DNA from: CBDFKQ01 sp965248855
Lineage (GTDB): Bacteria > Bacteroidota > Bacteroidia > Cytophagales > 172606-1
Direction of reading: 5' to 3'
NCBI GenBank assembly: GCA_965248855.1
Contig: CBDFKQ010000027.1
Coordinates: 1 to 64,000 of the forward strand
Length of the DNA stretch: 64,000 bases
Positions within the stretch are counted from its first letter, which is position 1; each line of letters starts with the position of its first letter. A program made the position numbers and the translations under genes. The notes below the pieces were generated by a model. The model saw only the letters and a list, made by a program, of their open reading frames with translations. It was not told the origin of the DNA and ran no database searches. This document shows positions 55,008 through 64,000 of the stretch, one piece after another.

Positions 55008-56297
55008 ATGACATATCAACAAACGCTCGATTATTTATATGCTCAATTACCAATGTATTCCCGCATTGGAGCTGCAGCTTATAAAGCCGATTTAATAAAT
55101 ACACAAAAGCTTTGTTCTCACTTAAATAACCCTGAGAACAAATTTAAATCCATACATGTAGCAGGCACAAACGGAAAAGGAAGTACTTCGCATGGGCTTG
55201 CCGCTGTTTTTCAGTCAGCAGGTTATAAAACAGGTCTTTATACTTCACCACATCTAAAATCTTTCACAGAGAGGATCAGAATAAATGGTATAGAAATTTC
55301 CCCGCAATGTGTGGTTGAGTTTATTGAAAAAAACAAGGGATTTATTGATCAACTGCAACCTTCTTTTTTTGAATTGACAGTTGGTTTGGCATTTGATTTT
55401 TTTGCCAAAGAAAAAGTTGACATTGCTATAATTGAAACCGGTTTAGGTGGCAGGTTAGATTCTACAAACGTTATCATTCCCGAAATTTCAATAATAACAA
55501 ATATAAGTTATGACCATGTTAACTTATTGGGTAATACTTTAAAAGAAATTGCAAAAGAAAAAGCCGGGATCATAAAAAATAAAATTCCTGTTGTGATTAA
55601 TGAAAGACAAGAAGAAGTAGAGAATGTTTTTATTGAGAAGGCCCGGGAAACAAATTCATCAATCGTTTTCGCATCCGATAAGATTAATATCAGGCATATA
55701 TCTTATACTATCGGGAAAAGGAATGTTGAGGTGCTTGAAAATGGAATCTATAAATTTAATATAATAACAGATTTAACGGGTAATTATCAGTTTAAAAATA
55801 TTGCAGGAATTATTGAAACTGTAAATGTTGCCAAAGAAATGGGTTGGAATCTTTCCGAAGAACATATTCAAGAAGGTTTATCAGAGGTGAATAAGTTGAC
55901 AGGATTAAAAGGCAGGTGGCAGATATTATCTGAACATCCATTGGTTGTGTGTGACACGGGGCATAACGAAGCCGGTATAAAAGCTATTATTGAACAATTG
56001 AAAAATTATAACTATGAAAAATTATTTTGGGTAATCGGTACGGTTAACGATAAGGATATAAATAAAATTTTAAATCTACTACCCAAAGATGCGCATTATT
56101 TTTTCTGTGAACCCAATATTCCTCGTAAGCTTGATGCCGAAATACTGGCCGAAACAGCAAAAAAGTATAATGTTAGGGGAGAAATAATAAAAAATGTAAA
56201 TGAGGCCTTGTTGGAAGCAAAAAAAAATGCTTCTCCGAATGATTTGATTTTAATTGCCGGCAGCAACTTTATAGTATCTGAATTAAATGAAATATAG
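55008..56297 (+). CDS. folC: Folylpolyglutamate synthase / dihydrofolate synthase
   Basis: A 429-residue Mur-ligase-fold enzyme: ATP loop VAGTNGKGSTSHGLA, TSPHLKSFTERIRING, YDHVNLLGNTLKEIAKEKAGIIK, and the C-terminal glutamate-ligase domain (VCDTGHNEAGIKAIIEQ). The family adds Glu to dihydropteroate or folate. It stands alone, 260 bp from the DUF695 remnant and convergent with a small minus-strand gene. Length and motifs are normal. Confidence 0.95.
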   Translation: MTYQQTLDYLYAQLPMYSRIGAAAYKADLINTQKLCSHLNNPENKFKSIHVAGTNGKGSTSHGLAAVFQSAGYKTGLYTSPHLKSFTERIRINGIEISPQCVVEFIEKNKGFIDQLQPSFFELTVGLAFDFFAKEKVDIAIIETGLGGRLDSTNVIIPEISIITNISYDHVNLLGNTLKEIAKEKAGIIKNKIPVVINERQEEVENVFIEKARETNSSIVFASDKINIRHISYTIGKRNVEVLENGIYKFNIITDLTGNYQFKNIAGIIETVNVAKEMGWNLSEEHIQEGLSEVNKLTGLKGRWQILSEHPLVVCDTGHNEAGIKAIIEQLKNYNYEKLFWVIGTVNDKDINKILNLLPKDAHYFFCEPNIPRKLDAEILAETAKKYNVRGEIIKNVNEALLEAKKNASPNDLILIAGSNFIVSELNEI

Positions 56298-56364
56298 GCT
56301 TAGATACAGTCATGCATTATGATAATATAATTAAACATGAATCTGTTTTTAAATAATATCATTT

Positions 56365-56772
56365 TTATAACAACCTTAGCCAGTTTCTTGCTTCTGCCTC
56401 GGTACTGAATACGGCAACGTTAAAATTATATTTATCCTTAACCAAGCTTGCAAAGGGAGAATATGATGCCGCATCATAATGAACATAAACGATAGATTTC
56501 ATACCTATTTCATGCAAAAAATGAAAGGTTTCGTTTAACGTATAATCCATTATCTCTTTTGTAAAAGTAATAGGGACATCCATTTTAACCATAAGTTTTG
56601 TAGACTTTTTTGAAGCCATAAAACCGGCAATTTCAAAAGTGATATCTTTTCCATCCAACAGGCTGTAAGACTTTAAAACATTAAATTTAAAAACGTTATC
56701 TTTTGCATACCAACCTATCTCCATTGTGGGTTTTCGTAAAAGCTCATAGTACTCCTCACCATTATTATTCAT
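56365..56772 (-). CDS. Hypothetical protein, STAS/SpoIIAA-like
   Basis: A 135-residue soluble protein with alternating beta/alpha character: ITFEIAGFMASKKSTKLMVKMDVP, then a helix (ETFHFLHEIGMKSIVYVHYD) and SSTEAEARNWL-type end (FSTEAEARNWLRLL). This resembles STAS/SpoIIAA-like domains used in anti-sigma or regulatory partner switching, but no phosphorylatable Ser motif is clear. It is convergent with folC and monocistronic. The fold call is tentative. Confidence 0.5.
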   Translation of the reverse strand: MNNNGEEYYELLRKPTMEIGWYAKDNVFKFNVLKSYSLLDGKDITFEIAGFMASKKSTKLMVKMDVPITFTKEIMDYTLNETFHFLHEIGMKSIVYVHYDAASYSPFASLVKDKYNFNVAVFSTEAEARNWLRLL

Positions 56773-56958
56773 GCCTTTCTATTAATTATTTTATAAAGAT
56801 ATTTAATTTTATGATTAAGATGCCATTAATTAAAATACCATTAATATATGGGAAAGAAATTATTTTAATACAAATTTTTTTATTTATTTTTACGAAAATT
56901 ATTTACTATTAACATAGTATTACGTATTAAACATTAGAACTATTTCAAAAGTTGTTAT

Positions 56959-59900
56959 ATGAAAAAAGAGTTATTAGTTTTATTAGGATTTTTATTTTCA
57001 CATTATTCGATTTTCTCTCAAACGCTAGTAGGAAGTGGAACAATTTCATTAACCTCAACTTCTACACCATATAGTCAAAATTTTAATAGTTTAGTAACTC
57101 CCGGTCCATCCAATGTATTACCAAATGGATGGTACTTTATTGAAAATGGAGGTGATAATTTTTATGTTGGAGATGATGGAAGTTCAAATTCTGGGGATAC
57201 TTACAGTTATGGTTTGTCAGGTAATATATCTTTTGGGACGCTTAGAGATCCAAGCCAATCTACAACTATAGGTTCTAATTTTTCAAACAATACAGGAGGA
57301 ACTGTTACACAATTAAATGTTACATACGTTGGAAAAGAATGGAGTAATAATTTAGCCAATGGTATCTCAGATAAATTAATATTTGAATATAGTACTGATG
57401 CTACTTCGCTATCAAATGGAACTTGGACAGGAGTAACTCAACTTGACTTTTTATCTCCGGTTAATACCTCAATCGGGCAACTAGACGGTAATGCATCTCC
57501 AAATAATACAGCACTTAGTTTTTCTATCTCTGGTTTAAGTTTAATTAATGGAGGTAATTTTTGGATTCGATGGAGAGATTTTCAAGTTTCTGGTACTGAA
57601 GATGGTTTGGCAATTGATGATTTCACAATTCAGCCATTAACTTCCCTAAACACTGTTTTATCTTTTAATCCTCCAAGTAGTCGTTCTATTGGTTATCTTA
57701 GTAATGGCTACAATGTTTATACTTCCATTTTAAATCCCAGTACAACTGTTAATACAACAGTTCAGGCTGTTTTAACTGGGGCTGGTACGGGACTAGCTTC
57801 AGATTTAATTTTCTCATCTCCATATACAATTACTTTTCTTGCAAATACAAGTACACCACAATTTTTTAAGGTAAAACCAAATTATACCAACCAAACTGGA
57901 TCAAAAACATATGTTTTTCAATTGCAAAACCCTGCTGGAGGAACTAATGCTAGTATAAACAATACACAAAATACATTCACACTTACTATAAACTTTCCTC
58001 CACCACCGATGTATTATCGTAGTTTAACGTCTGGAAGTTGGACTTCGCCAAGTACATGGCAAATTTCACCAGATAGTATTACTTGGTCCAATTCCTCAAC
58101 TTCTACTCCAACATATTTAGATAATTCTATTTTAATTCAAAATTCCCATGTTGTAACTTTATCTTCAACAATAGATATTGATCAAACTACAATTGCAGTT
58201 GGTGGAGTACTTCAGCTTAATAATTCAACTTCTAGTCTTTCATTAAAAAATGGTAAAGGAGATGATTTAATTATAAAAGGCAAATTTTTACATTCTCTAG
58301 GTCAGACACCTATTTTTGCGGCGGGTGTTGTTATGCATGTATTTAATGCTGGAATTGTTGAAATTGCTGATAATACAAATGGCCAGGAAATTTATGGAAC
58401 AAGTAATCAAGTTACCTATGATAATGGATCCCAATTTTTATGGAGTGCCGGATCATCAATTGCCGGAGGAATATTTTTTCCGAACGCTATTAGTCCTATA
58501 GTACCAATCTTCTATGTTTCAAATACTATTAGTTCCATAAGTACTTCCCCCCTAACAATAAACGGGGACTTATTTATTGCAAATTCAAGTATAATGAATC
58601 TGTCTGGTGTGAATGGTTTATCATTAACAGGTAATTTTACTAATAATGGAGGTTTTAATGCAAACTTAGCAAACACTACCTTTAATGGAACTGCAGCACA
58701 AAATATTTTTGGTTCAAGTAATACCATATTTTATGATTTAACAGTATCAAATTCAGTTGGTTTAAAAAATGAAGCAAATACGTCTATTAAGCATGTCTTG
58801 ACCTTAACCGGAACATCAAAAATTGATGTTGATGGTGCTTCTAATAATCAAGTTTTTACGCTAATTTCTGATGCGAGTGGTGATGCATCTATTGCACCTG
58901 TACCTGCAGGTGCATCTTTAACCGGAAGTTTAAATGTTCAAAGATTTTTAGCAAATCCCATAGCCGGTAGAGAATATCGTTATATGTCTTCTCCTGTAAG
59001 CAATGCAACTGTTTCTCAATGGAAAAGCATTATTCCAATCACAGGGATTTTCGCTGACCCAAGTTCTGGTGTTTCTGATGGAAGAACATTAAATACTACT
59101 TTTCCGTCTTTATATTATTACGATGAAAATAAAGCATTTACCTTGAACGATAAGAATAAAGGTGCTACAGGTTATCCCGGATCCGGAACATTAAGTTCCG
59201 ACCCGACTAATGCTCTTTTAAATGTTGGTAAAGGTTATCTTTTATTTGTTAGAAATTCAAGTACAACGCCTACTTTATTAAATTTACAAGGTACTCCAAA
59301 TATTGGAAATATTAGTATTCCATTCACTTATTCTGATGTTGTTCCAAGTAACTCACAGGCCGGTTGGAATTTTATTGGGAACCCTTATGCTGCACCGATA
59401 AGTTGGAACGCCATTGTAGGTTTAAGTAGCAACAGTTCAATTTTTCCTACAAAGCTAGATAATACTGTTTATATAAGGGATAATGCAAACATTGGAGGAA
59501 ACGGAGCCGGAACTATGTATTCTTTTGTTGCCAACGGTATTAGCACTCCTGCAGGCTTTAATGGAAATATTGCTTCAGGTCAAGGTTTTTATGTTCATGC
59601 TTCCGGTAGTGGAAGTTTAAATTTAGATGAAAGTGTTAAGTCGAGTCCCGCTACATTTTATCGAACCTCCGGTATTCCTAATGATCTCATAAGAATCTCT
59701 CTTGTAGGAAGTGTAATAAGAGATGAAACAGTAATATATTTTGATAATAAAGCTTCAGATAGATTTGATAGTGGTTTTGACGCATATAAATGGAAAAACG
59801 ATGCTGTTAACATTTCAACAATATGTTCTGCGATTGACACCAATAGACTTTCAATTAATGGTTCATCGTTTAGCTCTTGTCATAAAGAATTTAAAATTGC

Positions 59901-60579
59901 GGCTCATTCTAAAATATCAGGTTCATATAGATTAGATTTCTCAGATTTTGAAAATTTCGATAAAGGAGTTAGTATTACATTAATTGATTCTATAAGTAAT
60001 AAACAAGTAGATGTGAGATCTAACAAAGTATATAATTTTAACATAGATAATAATTCTAATGTTTACGAAAAAACAAGATTTAAACTGGTTTTTGAAAAAC
60101 AAGGTTTAGAACCCACTTTTTCTCAGAATGGTTTAACATTGATATCAAATATTAAAACGGGAAATCAATGGATAAAAGATGGTAAACTTATAGCCGGTGC
60201 AACAAACAAAACTTATGAAGTAACTTCTGATGGGTCTTATAGTTTAATTGTAAAGTACTCGGATGGATGTGTTGGTACATCTAATGAAAGAATTATGGCT
60301 GTTACCGGAATTGAAAACAATTCTTTAGATAATAATATCATAATTTTTCCAAACCCTGTTGTTAAGGATTTAAATATTAATTTTAATTTAAAGAATGGTA
60401 AATCGCTTCTATCAACTATTTTCAATATAACCGGTGGTATGGTTTTTGAGAAAATTTTACTTCCTAAAAATAATGGGTCTCAATTTGTTATAGAGAATTT
60501 AAATCTAAAATCTGGAACTTATATATTGAAATTAGTTGATGGTAATGATTCTAAATTTTTAAAGTTTATCAAAGATTAG
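56959..60579 (+). CDS. Giant T9SS-sorted surface protein
   Basis: A 1206-residue secreted protein: signal peptide (LLVLLGFLFSHYSIFSQ), an N-terminal carbohydrate-binding-like domain (NGWYFIENGGDNFYVGDDGSSNSGDTYSYG), a region of Thr/Ser/Asn-rich repeats (Calx-like FNPPSSRSIGY, GSWTSPSTWQISPDSITWSN), a beta-helix-like middle (ILIQNSHVVTLS, LTGNFTNNGGFNANLANTTFNGTAAQNIFGSS), and a C-terminal T9SS type A sorting domain (IIFPNPVVKDLNINFNLKNGKS...LKSGTYILKLVDGNDSKFLKFI). It is followed 11 bp later by the exosortase-signal protein, so it is probably in the same operon. Function likely adhesion or matrix. Confidence 0.9.
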   Translation: MKKELLVLLGFLFSHYSIFSQTLVGSGTISLTSTSTPYSQNFNSLVTPGPSNVLPNGWYFIENGGDNFYVGDDGSSNSGDTYSYGLSGNISFGTLRDPSQSTTIGSNFSNNTGGTVTQLNVTYVGKEWSNNLANGISDKLIFEYSTDATSLSNGTWTGVTQLDFLSPVNTSIGQLDGNASPNNTALSFSISGLSLINGGNFWIRWRDFQVSGTEDGLAIDDFTIQPLTSLNTVLSFNPPSSRSIGYLSNGYNVYTSILNPSTTVNTTVQAVLTGAGTGLASDLIFSSPYTITFLANTSTPQFFKVKPNYTNQTGSKTYVFQLQNPAGGTNASINNTQNTFTLTINFPPPPMYYRSLTSGSWTSPSTWQISPDSITWSNSSTSTPTYLDNSILIQNSHVVTLSSTIDIDQTTIAVGGVLQLNNSTSSLSLKNGKGDDLIIKGKFLHSLGQTPIFAAGVVMHVFNAGIVEIADNTNGQEIYGTSNQVTYDNGSQFLWSAGSSIAGGIFFPNAISPIVPIFYVSNTISSISTSPLTINGDLFIANSSIMNLSGVNGLSLTGNFTNNGGFNANLANTTFNGTAAQNIFGSSNTIFYDLTVSNSVGLKNEANTSIKHVLTLTGTSKIDVDGASNNQVFTLISDASGDASIAPVPAGASLTGSLNVQRFLANPIAGREYRYMSSPVSNATVSQWKSIIPITGIFADPSSGVSDGRTLNTTFPSLYYYDENKAFTLNDKNKGATGYPGSGTLSSDPTNALLNVGKGYLLFVRNSSTTPTLLNLQGTPNIGNISIPFTYSDVVPSNSQAGWNFIGNPYAAPISWNAIVGLSSNSSIFPTKLDNTVYIRDNANIGGNGAGTMYSFVANGISTPAGFNGNIASGQGFYVHASGSGSLNLDESVKSSPATFYRTSGIPNDLIRISLVGSVIRDETVIYFDNKASDRFDSGFDAYKWKNDAVNISTICSAIDTNRLSINGSSFSSCHKEFKIAAHSKISGSYRLDFSDFENFDKGVSITLIDSISNKQVDVRSNKVYNFNIDNNSNVYEKTRFKLVFEKQGLEPTFSQNGLTLISNIKTGNQWIKDGKLIAGATNKTYEVTSDGSYSLIVKYSDGCVGTSNERIMAVTGIENNSLDNNIIIFPNPVVKDLNINFNLKNGKSLLSTIFNITGGMVFEKILLPKNNGSQFVIENLNLKSGTYILKLVDGNDSKFLKFIKD

Positions 60580-60590
60580 CCTTGGATTGT

Positions 60591-60803
60591 ATGATGAAAA
60601 AAATAATTTTAATATTTTCTATAACTGTTGTTATATTTTTTGTTCCTTTTCTTTCTTTTGCACAAGGTCCTATAGATCCGGGTGATCCTGAGATTCCTAT
60701 TGATGGCGGAGTAAGTCTTTTAATTGCAGCCGGTGTTGCTTATGGAGGAAAAAAAATAGCTGAAAATAGAAAGGCTAAGAAAGAATTAAAAAATGAAGAT
60801 TAG
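60591..60803 (+). CDS. Small protein with PID-type C-terminal exosortase sorting signal
   Basis: A 70-residue preprotein: an N-terminal signal peptide (IILIFSITVVIFFVPFLSFAQ) and then GPIDPGDPEIPIDGGVSLLIAAGVAYGGKKIAENRKAKKE. The last part is a tripartite sorting signal: a PIDGG motif, a short hydrophobic segment (VSLLIAAGVAYGG) and a basic tail. This is the PID-CTERM pattern described for Bacteroidota, and the gene directly downstream encodes an exosortase that could recognise it. The mature peptide would be only about 20 residues, so it may be a marker, lipid anchor or quorum-like peptide; that is speculation. It starts 11 bp after the T9SS gene. Confidence 0.8.
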   Translation: MMKKIILIFSITVVIFFVPFLSFAQGPIDPGDPEIPIDGGVSLLIAAGVAYGGKKIAENRKAKKELKNED

Positions 60804-60806
60804 TAA

Positions 60807-61355
60807 ATGAATTCAAGTAAAAAGCTTATAAAGTTTTTAGTACTTGCTGTTTGTTGTTATTTGGTATGGTTTCTTGTATATGAGCTTTGGTTGAAACCTG
60901 AGGGAAGTATAGACAATTATGTTACCTCTCAAATGGCTGTTATGAGTAGTAAGATTTTAAATTTTATTGGTTTTAATTCCTATTATTCTATAAATCAGAA
61001 CTCTAGCACCATACTTCTCAATGGCAAACATTGGCTGGGCATTGCTCATGTTTGCAATGGTTTAGTATTGTACGCTCTTTTTATTGGTTTTCTTATAAGT
61101 TTTCCCGGCCCTATAAAACATAAACTTTGGTTTATTCCCCTTGGTTTGGTTATAATTAATTTTGTTAATGTAATGAGGGCAGTGATACTAAGCCTTATTA
61201 AATTGTATTATGTGCAAACACTTGATTTCAACCATCGGTATACATTTACCATATTAGTTTATGGATGTATATTTTTATTATGGGTTTGGTGGGTTAATAA
61301 ATTTTCCGGAATCGAAATTAATAAAGCAAATAAAAGTGAAAATGTCGTTTTATGA
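60807..61355 (+). CDS. Exosortase (transpeptidase for C-terminal sorting signals)
   Basis: A 182-residue polytopic membrane protein. The three conserved residues of exosortase/archaeosortase are visible: Cys in WLGIAHVCNGLVLY, Arg in NVMRAVILSLI and His in LDFNHRYTFTILVYGCIF, in the correct order within TM segments. It is a short Bacteroidota-type enzyme (XrtX/XrtF-like size). It begins 3 bp after the PID-type signal gene and overlaps the next gene by 14 bp. Predicted to cut the PID-type signal and transfer the protein to a surface acceptor; the acceptor is unknown. Confidence 0.88.
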   Translation: MNSSKKLIKFLVLAVCCYLVWFLVYELWLKPEGSIDNYVTSQMAVMSSKILNFIGFNSYYSINQNSSTILLNGKHWLGIAHVCNGLVLYALFIGFLISFPGPIKHKLWFIPLGLVIINFVNVMRAVILSLIKLYYVQTLDFNHRYTFTILVYGCIFLLWVWWVNKFSGIEINKANKSENVVL

Positions 61356-61839
61356 TTATTTTAATAAAACTTCATTATTTAAAATAACTATAACAATAGT
61401 TGTCTTTTTATTAATGATTGGTTTAGGTGATATAAGACGACAATATCTTTTAAACTTTACCCTCCCGGAAGAACCGTTTTTTATGCCACGCCCTAATACA
61501 TATTCGGGTGATTTTCCTCAGAAAGTAAACGTAATCCCATATTTCTTTTTAAATCCAAAGTGGATCTCGAGCCTTATTTATATATTGGCATTTCTCCTCC
61601 TAAATATACTTGCAGTATATTTTTATTTTTATAATAAAGGGTATGTAAAAATTACCATAGTATTTTATTTGGGAATAATAATCTTATGTTTTATGATTAT
61701 TATTATAGGTAATGCATTTGGTTTTTCTAAAGAAGCTTATTCGGCGATGGAGAACTTTAAAGAACTCTTATCCTCACCTTTTATTGCCATGATGTTATTT
61801 TCGGCATTTTTATTAAATAATAAATTGAATTTATTATAG
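61342..61839 (+). CDS. Exosortase-associated membrane protein
   Basis: Start set at ATG 61342 (165 aa, MSFYDYFNKTSLF), 14 bp within the exosortase end; the frame is open upstream to 61261. Four TM helices are predicted (about 11-27, 76-96, 104-126 and 145-160) with an external loop after TM1 (LNFTLPEEPFFMPRPNTYSGDFPQ). It lacks catalytic motifs. Exosortases of Bacteroidota commonly have such an adjacent partner membrane protein of unknown mechanism (the XrtX-associated type). It ends the operon. Function inferred only from coupling. Confidence 0.75.
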   Translation: MSFYDYFNKTSLFKITITIVVFLLMIGLGDIRRQYLLNFTLPEEPFFMPRPNTYSGDFPQKVNVIPYFFLNPKWISSLIYILAFLLLNILAVYFYFYNKGYVKITIVFYLGIIILCFMIIIIGNAFGFSKEAYSAMENFKELLSSPFIAMMLFSAFLLNNKLNLL

Positions 61840-61947
61840 TTTATTAAACTAACAACCTCTTTCAATCACGTATTTTATTCCGGAATATTAATTTTCCGTT
61901 CGCCATTATTTTCTTCCGTCCATATTAAAAATACTTCACTTGTAATT

Positions 61948-61970
61948 AGTACCTTGTTTTGCATAGTACC
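61948..61970 (+). promoter_or_regulatory. Candidate PadR operator with two AGTACC half-sites
   Basis: AGTACC occurs at 61948-61953 and 61965-61970, each containing GTAC, spaced 17 bp start to start, 62-84 bp before the PadR gene. Similar AGTAC-rich sites are typical near PadR/PspC genes in Bacteroidota as far as I recall. No other promoter is seen in the 192-bp gap. Confidence 0.4.
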
Positions 61971-62031
61971 ATATATTATATTTGTATTGTTATAACAGAT
62001 GAAAGATTGTAGAAATTAAATAAATAACAAT

Positions 62032-62445
62032 ATGAATGTAGAAAACACACAAGTGCAAATGCGGAAGGGGATTCTGGAATTCTGTGTTTTGCATATTATT
62101 TCGCGCGGAGAGGTGTATGCTTCTGATATGCTTGAAGAACTAACAGCTGCAAAAATTATGGTTGTTGAAGGCACCTTATATCCTTTATTAACCAGATTAA
62201 AAAATGCTGAACTTGCAGATTATAAATGGGTTGAATCAAGCTCCGGTCCTCCTCGGAAATATTATATGCTTACTCAAAAAGGAACTGATTTTTTAAATTT
62301 ATTGGAAGGAACCTGGTCAGAACTTGTTGAATCCACCTTTAGTATTACTCAGAATAAATCAGGAAGAATGCATTCGGAAATTAAAGAAGGAATTAACATA
62401 CGCAAAAATGGTGGTATTGGAGAAAGACCGGACACCGGAATATAA
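62032..62445 (+). CDS. PadR family transcriptional regulator
   Basis: A 137-residue PadR-type winged-helix regulator: MRKGILEFCVLHIISRGEVYASDMLEEL, EGTLYPLLTRLKNAELADYKWVESSSGPPRKYYMLTQKG, then a C-terminal extension after about residue 105 in place of the usual second helix. It precedes the PspC-domain gene by 70 bp and the two form the common PadR-PspC pair, in which the regulator usually represses its own operon. Ligand unknown. Confidence 0.93.
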   Translation: MNVENTQVQMRKGILEFCVLHIISRGEVYASDMLEELTAAKIMVVEGTLYPLLTRLKNAELADYKWVESSSGPPRKYYMLTQKGTDFLNLLEGTWSELVESTFSITQNKSGRMHSEIKEGINIRKNGGIGERPDTGI

Positions 62446-62515
62446 TTTTAACTATTTAACAGGTTTTTAAAAATCCTTAATTTTTAGCCTTACAAAATTT
62501 TTAATATTTAAAAAA

Positions 62516-64000
62516 ATGAAAAAAACAATAAGTATAAATATAAGTGGAATCGTTTTTTACATTGAGGAAGACGGGTATGAAAAATTAAATCAATACCTAT
62601 TATCTATTCAGCAATACTTTGCCGGTTATGAAGGTAATAAAGAAATTATAGCTGACATCGAAAGCAGGATCGCAGAAATATTTTTTGCAAAAATAAACAC
62701 CGCCAAACAAGTAATTACACTTGACGATGTAAACGCATTAATTTCTACAATGGGTAGTATTTCTGATTTTGATGCCATAGAATCGGATGAATATATAAAT
62801 ACTCAAACTAAAAATTCAACTTTTTATGCTCAATCTCAAACGAATTCTTCACCGGCAAAAAAACTACTAAGGGACGAAAAAAAGAAAACATTGGGAGGGG
62901 TAGCTTCGGGGATAGCTCACTATTTAAAAATCGATCCTCTTTGGATCAGGTTGATTTTTATATTGGGTACCTCTATTTATGGAAGTTTTTTAGTTGCCTA
63001 TATTATTTTATGGGTTGCGGTACCAGGGGCTAATGATCTTGAAGATGATGAAAAAGTAAAGAAATTTTATCGCGATCCTGAAAAAAAAGTAATAGGTGGT
63101 GTAGCTAGTGGTTTAGCAGCTTACTTTGGCGGTGATCCAAATACTCTCACCATTATTAGAGTTGTGCTTATTATTTCTTTCTGTTTTTTTGGGGCGGGTT
63201 TTTATTTTTATGCCATTTTATGGATTATCACTCCTGTAGCTAAAACAGTAACAGAAAAAATGCAAATGCATGGTCAACCGGTTACCCTTTCAAATATTGA
63301 AAAAAATATAAAAAAGAATTTAAATGCAGAAGATGAAAAAGAAGAAAGTTTAGGAATTAAAATTTTACTTTTTCCTTTCAGGGTTATTTCTCAAATCGTA
63401 TCAGCATTAAGCCCTTTGGTAGGTAGTATTTTAAAAGTGATGGTTGCTTTTGCGGGTATTATTATTATAATTATTTCTTTTGCTTTAATATTAAGCTTAA
63501 TAATAATCTTAGGCACATATCTTGGTTTAATTACTGATCATTATGTGCATTTAGGTAATTTTCCCACATATTTATTATCTAACACTATTTCTCCGGCATT
63601 TGCTGTTTTTGCGTTCTTAACATTACTTTTTCCAATAATAATGGTTGGAATTTTGGGAATGACACTTGTGTCGGGCAGAAGCTTCTTTAATAAAAGAATG
63701 ACTTTAGCTTTTGTTGGAATATGGATAGTAAGTATAATCGGTTTAAGTATTACAGGAATAACTTTGGCAAGCCAGTTTAGAAAACAAGGGAAATTTGAAG
63801 AAACTGTCAATTATAATATAAAAGGTAACCAAATTGCATTAACATCAGCGGAAAACGATGAGGATGATAAAATTAGAAATTTTTTAAATTTCTCCATAAA
63901 TGGTTATGAAGGCAAAACTGTAAAACTTGAAAAAATTTATGTAAGCCGGGGAGTTGATAAAAATGATGCTATTAATAATGCTAAAATGATATCATACAAT
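62516..64000 (+). CDS. PspC-domain membrane protein (3' end outside the window)
   Basis: The frame is open to the window end (at least 495 codons). Start at ATG 62516 (MKKTISINISGIVFYIEEDGY), which begins the common N-terminal domain of Bacteroidota PspC proteins (YFAGYEGNKEIIADIESRIAEIF). Two PspC domains follow: residues about 120-185 (LLRDEKKKTLGGVASGIAHYLKIDPLWIRLIFILG) and about 190-245 (FYRDPEKKVIGGVASGLAAYFG). Further TM segments follow from about 290. Role: envelope-stress-linked membrane protein controlled by the PadR regulator. The remainder lies beyond the window. Confidence 0.9.
   Translation, partial: MKKTISINISGIVFYIEEDGYEKLNQYLLSIQQYFAGYEGNKEIIADIESRIAEIFFAKINTAKQVITLDDVNALISTMGSISDFDAIESDEYINTQTKNSTFYAQSQTNSSPAKKLLRDEKKKTLGGVASGIAHYLKIDPLWIRLIFILGTSIYGSFLVAYIILWVAVPGANDLEDDEKVKKFYRDPEKKVIGGVASGLAAYFGGDPNTLTIIRVVLIISFCFFGAGFYFYAILWIITPVAKTVTEKMQMHGQPVTLSNIEKNIKKNLNAEDEKEESLGIKILLFPFRVISQIVSALSPLVGSILKVMVAFAGIIIIIISFALILSLIIILGTYLGLITDHYVHLGNFPTYLLSNTISPAFAVFAFLTLLFPIIMVGILGMTLVSGRSFFNKRMTLAFVGIWIVSIIGLSITGITLASQFRKQGKFEETVNYNIKGNQIALTSAENDEDDKIRNFLNFSINGYEGKTVKLEKIYVSRGVDKNDAINNAKMISYN

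Noticed and set aside
1..64000. tRNA, rRNA, CRISPR array, prophage, replication origin
   Set aside because: I looked for cloverleaf ends, evenly spaced repeats, phage structural genes and DnaA-box clusters and saw none I could support.

Overview
This is an AT-rich Bacteroidota chromosome segment, probably of the Chitinophagales/Sphingobacteriia side. Evidence: C-terminal type IX secretion (T9SS) sorting domains, DUF1800/DUF1501 and PadR/PspC gene pairs, a bTHX ribosomal protein gene, a TAnnTTTG-type promoter, and a flexirubin/aryl-polyene type pigment operon. No tRNA, rRNA, CRISPR array, transposase or integrase gene was seen.

Layout. (1) 1-14465, + strand: one long operon for an aryl-polyene/dialkylresorcinol (flexirubin-like) pigment lipid. 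It holds a thioesterase end, two active ketosynthases each paired with a degenerate chain-length-factor-like partner, an acyl carrier protein, a polysaccharide deacetylase, LolA- and LolB-like carriers, a hotdog dehydratase, a GT2-DUF2062 glycosyltransferase, a 1288-aa exporter/acyltransferase/methyltransferase fusion and a CrtI-like desaturase. A HigBA toxin-antitoxin cassette sits inside the operon between two copies of the dehydratase gene's 3' end. (2) 14576-18984: a giant T9SS beta-helix protein gene broken by two single-A frameshifts. (3) 19-26 kb: uvrC, an OmpR-type two-component system, a Crp/Fnr regulator, YceI and an orphan KdnB-like dehydrogenase behind a 42-bp perfect inverted repeat. 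(4) 26.4-45.5 kb: an exported TPR-CHAT protein, bTHX, DUF4293, a sensor-less histidine kinase, DUF1800/DUF1501, an ABC-2 exporter, a CocE-like hydrolase, YbjN, a GH25 lysozyme and uvrA.

(5) 45.6-52.65 kb: a roughly 7-kb all-minus-strand accessory block of visibly higher GC (MFS efflux, DUF6069, FMN reductase, isochorismatase-like hydrolase, SnoaL-like protein, alginate-export porin, AraC regulator). It is bounded by uvrA and by a diverged second copy of the uvrA 5' end, as expected of an integrated foreign segment. (6) 52.9-56.8 kb: a hypothetical gene, a DUF695 pseudogene with three lesions, folC and a small hypothetical. (7) 56.9-61.8 kb: a second giant T9SS-sorted surface protein, followed tightly by a small protein with a C-terminal exosortase-type signal, an exosortase and a membrane partner: a dedicated sorting operon. 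(8) 62.0 kb to the end: PadR regulator and a PspC-domain protein that runs off the window.

The most notable signals are two accessory insertions (higBA and the 7-kb block), each bounded by a duplicated host-gene end; the exosortase sorting operon; the three-domain lipid exporter fusion; and a recurrent intergenic motif (core GATATTGATAAAACGATA) at several positions.
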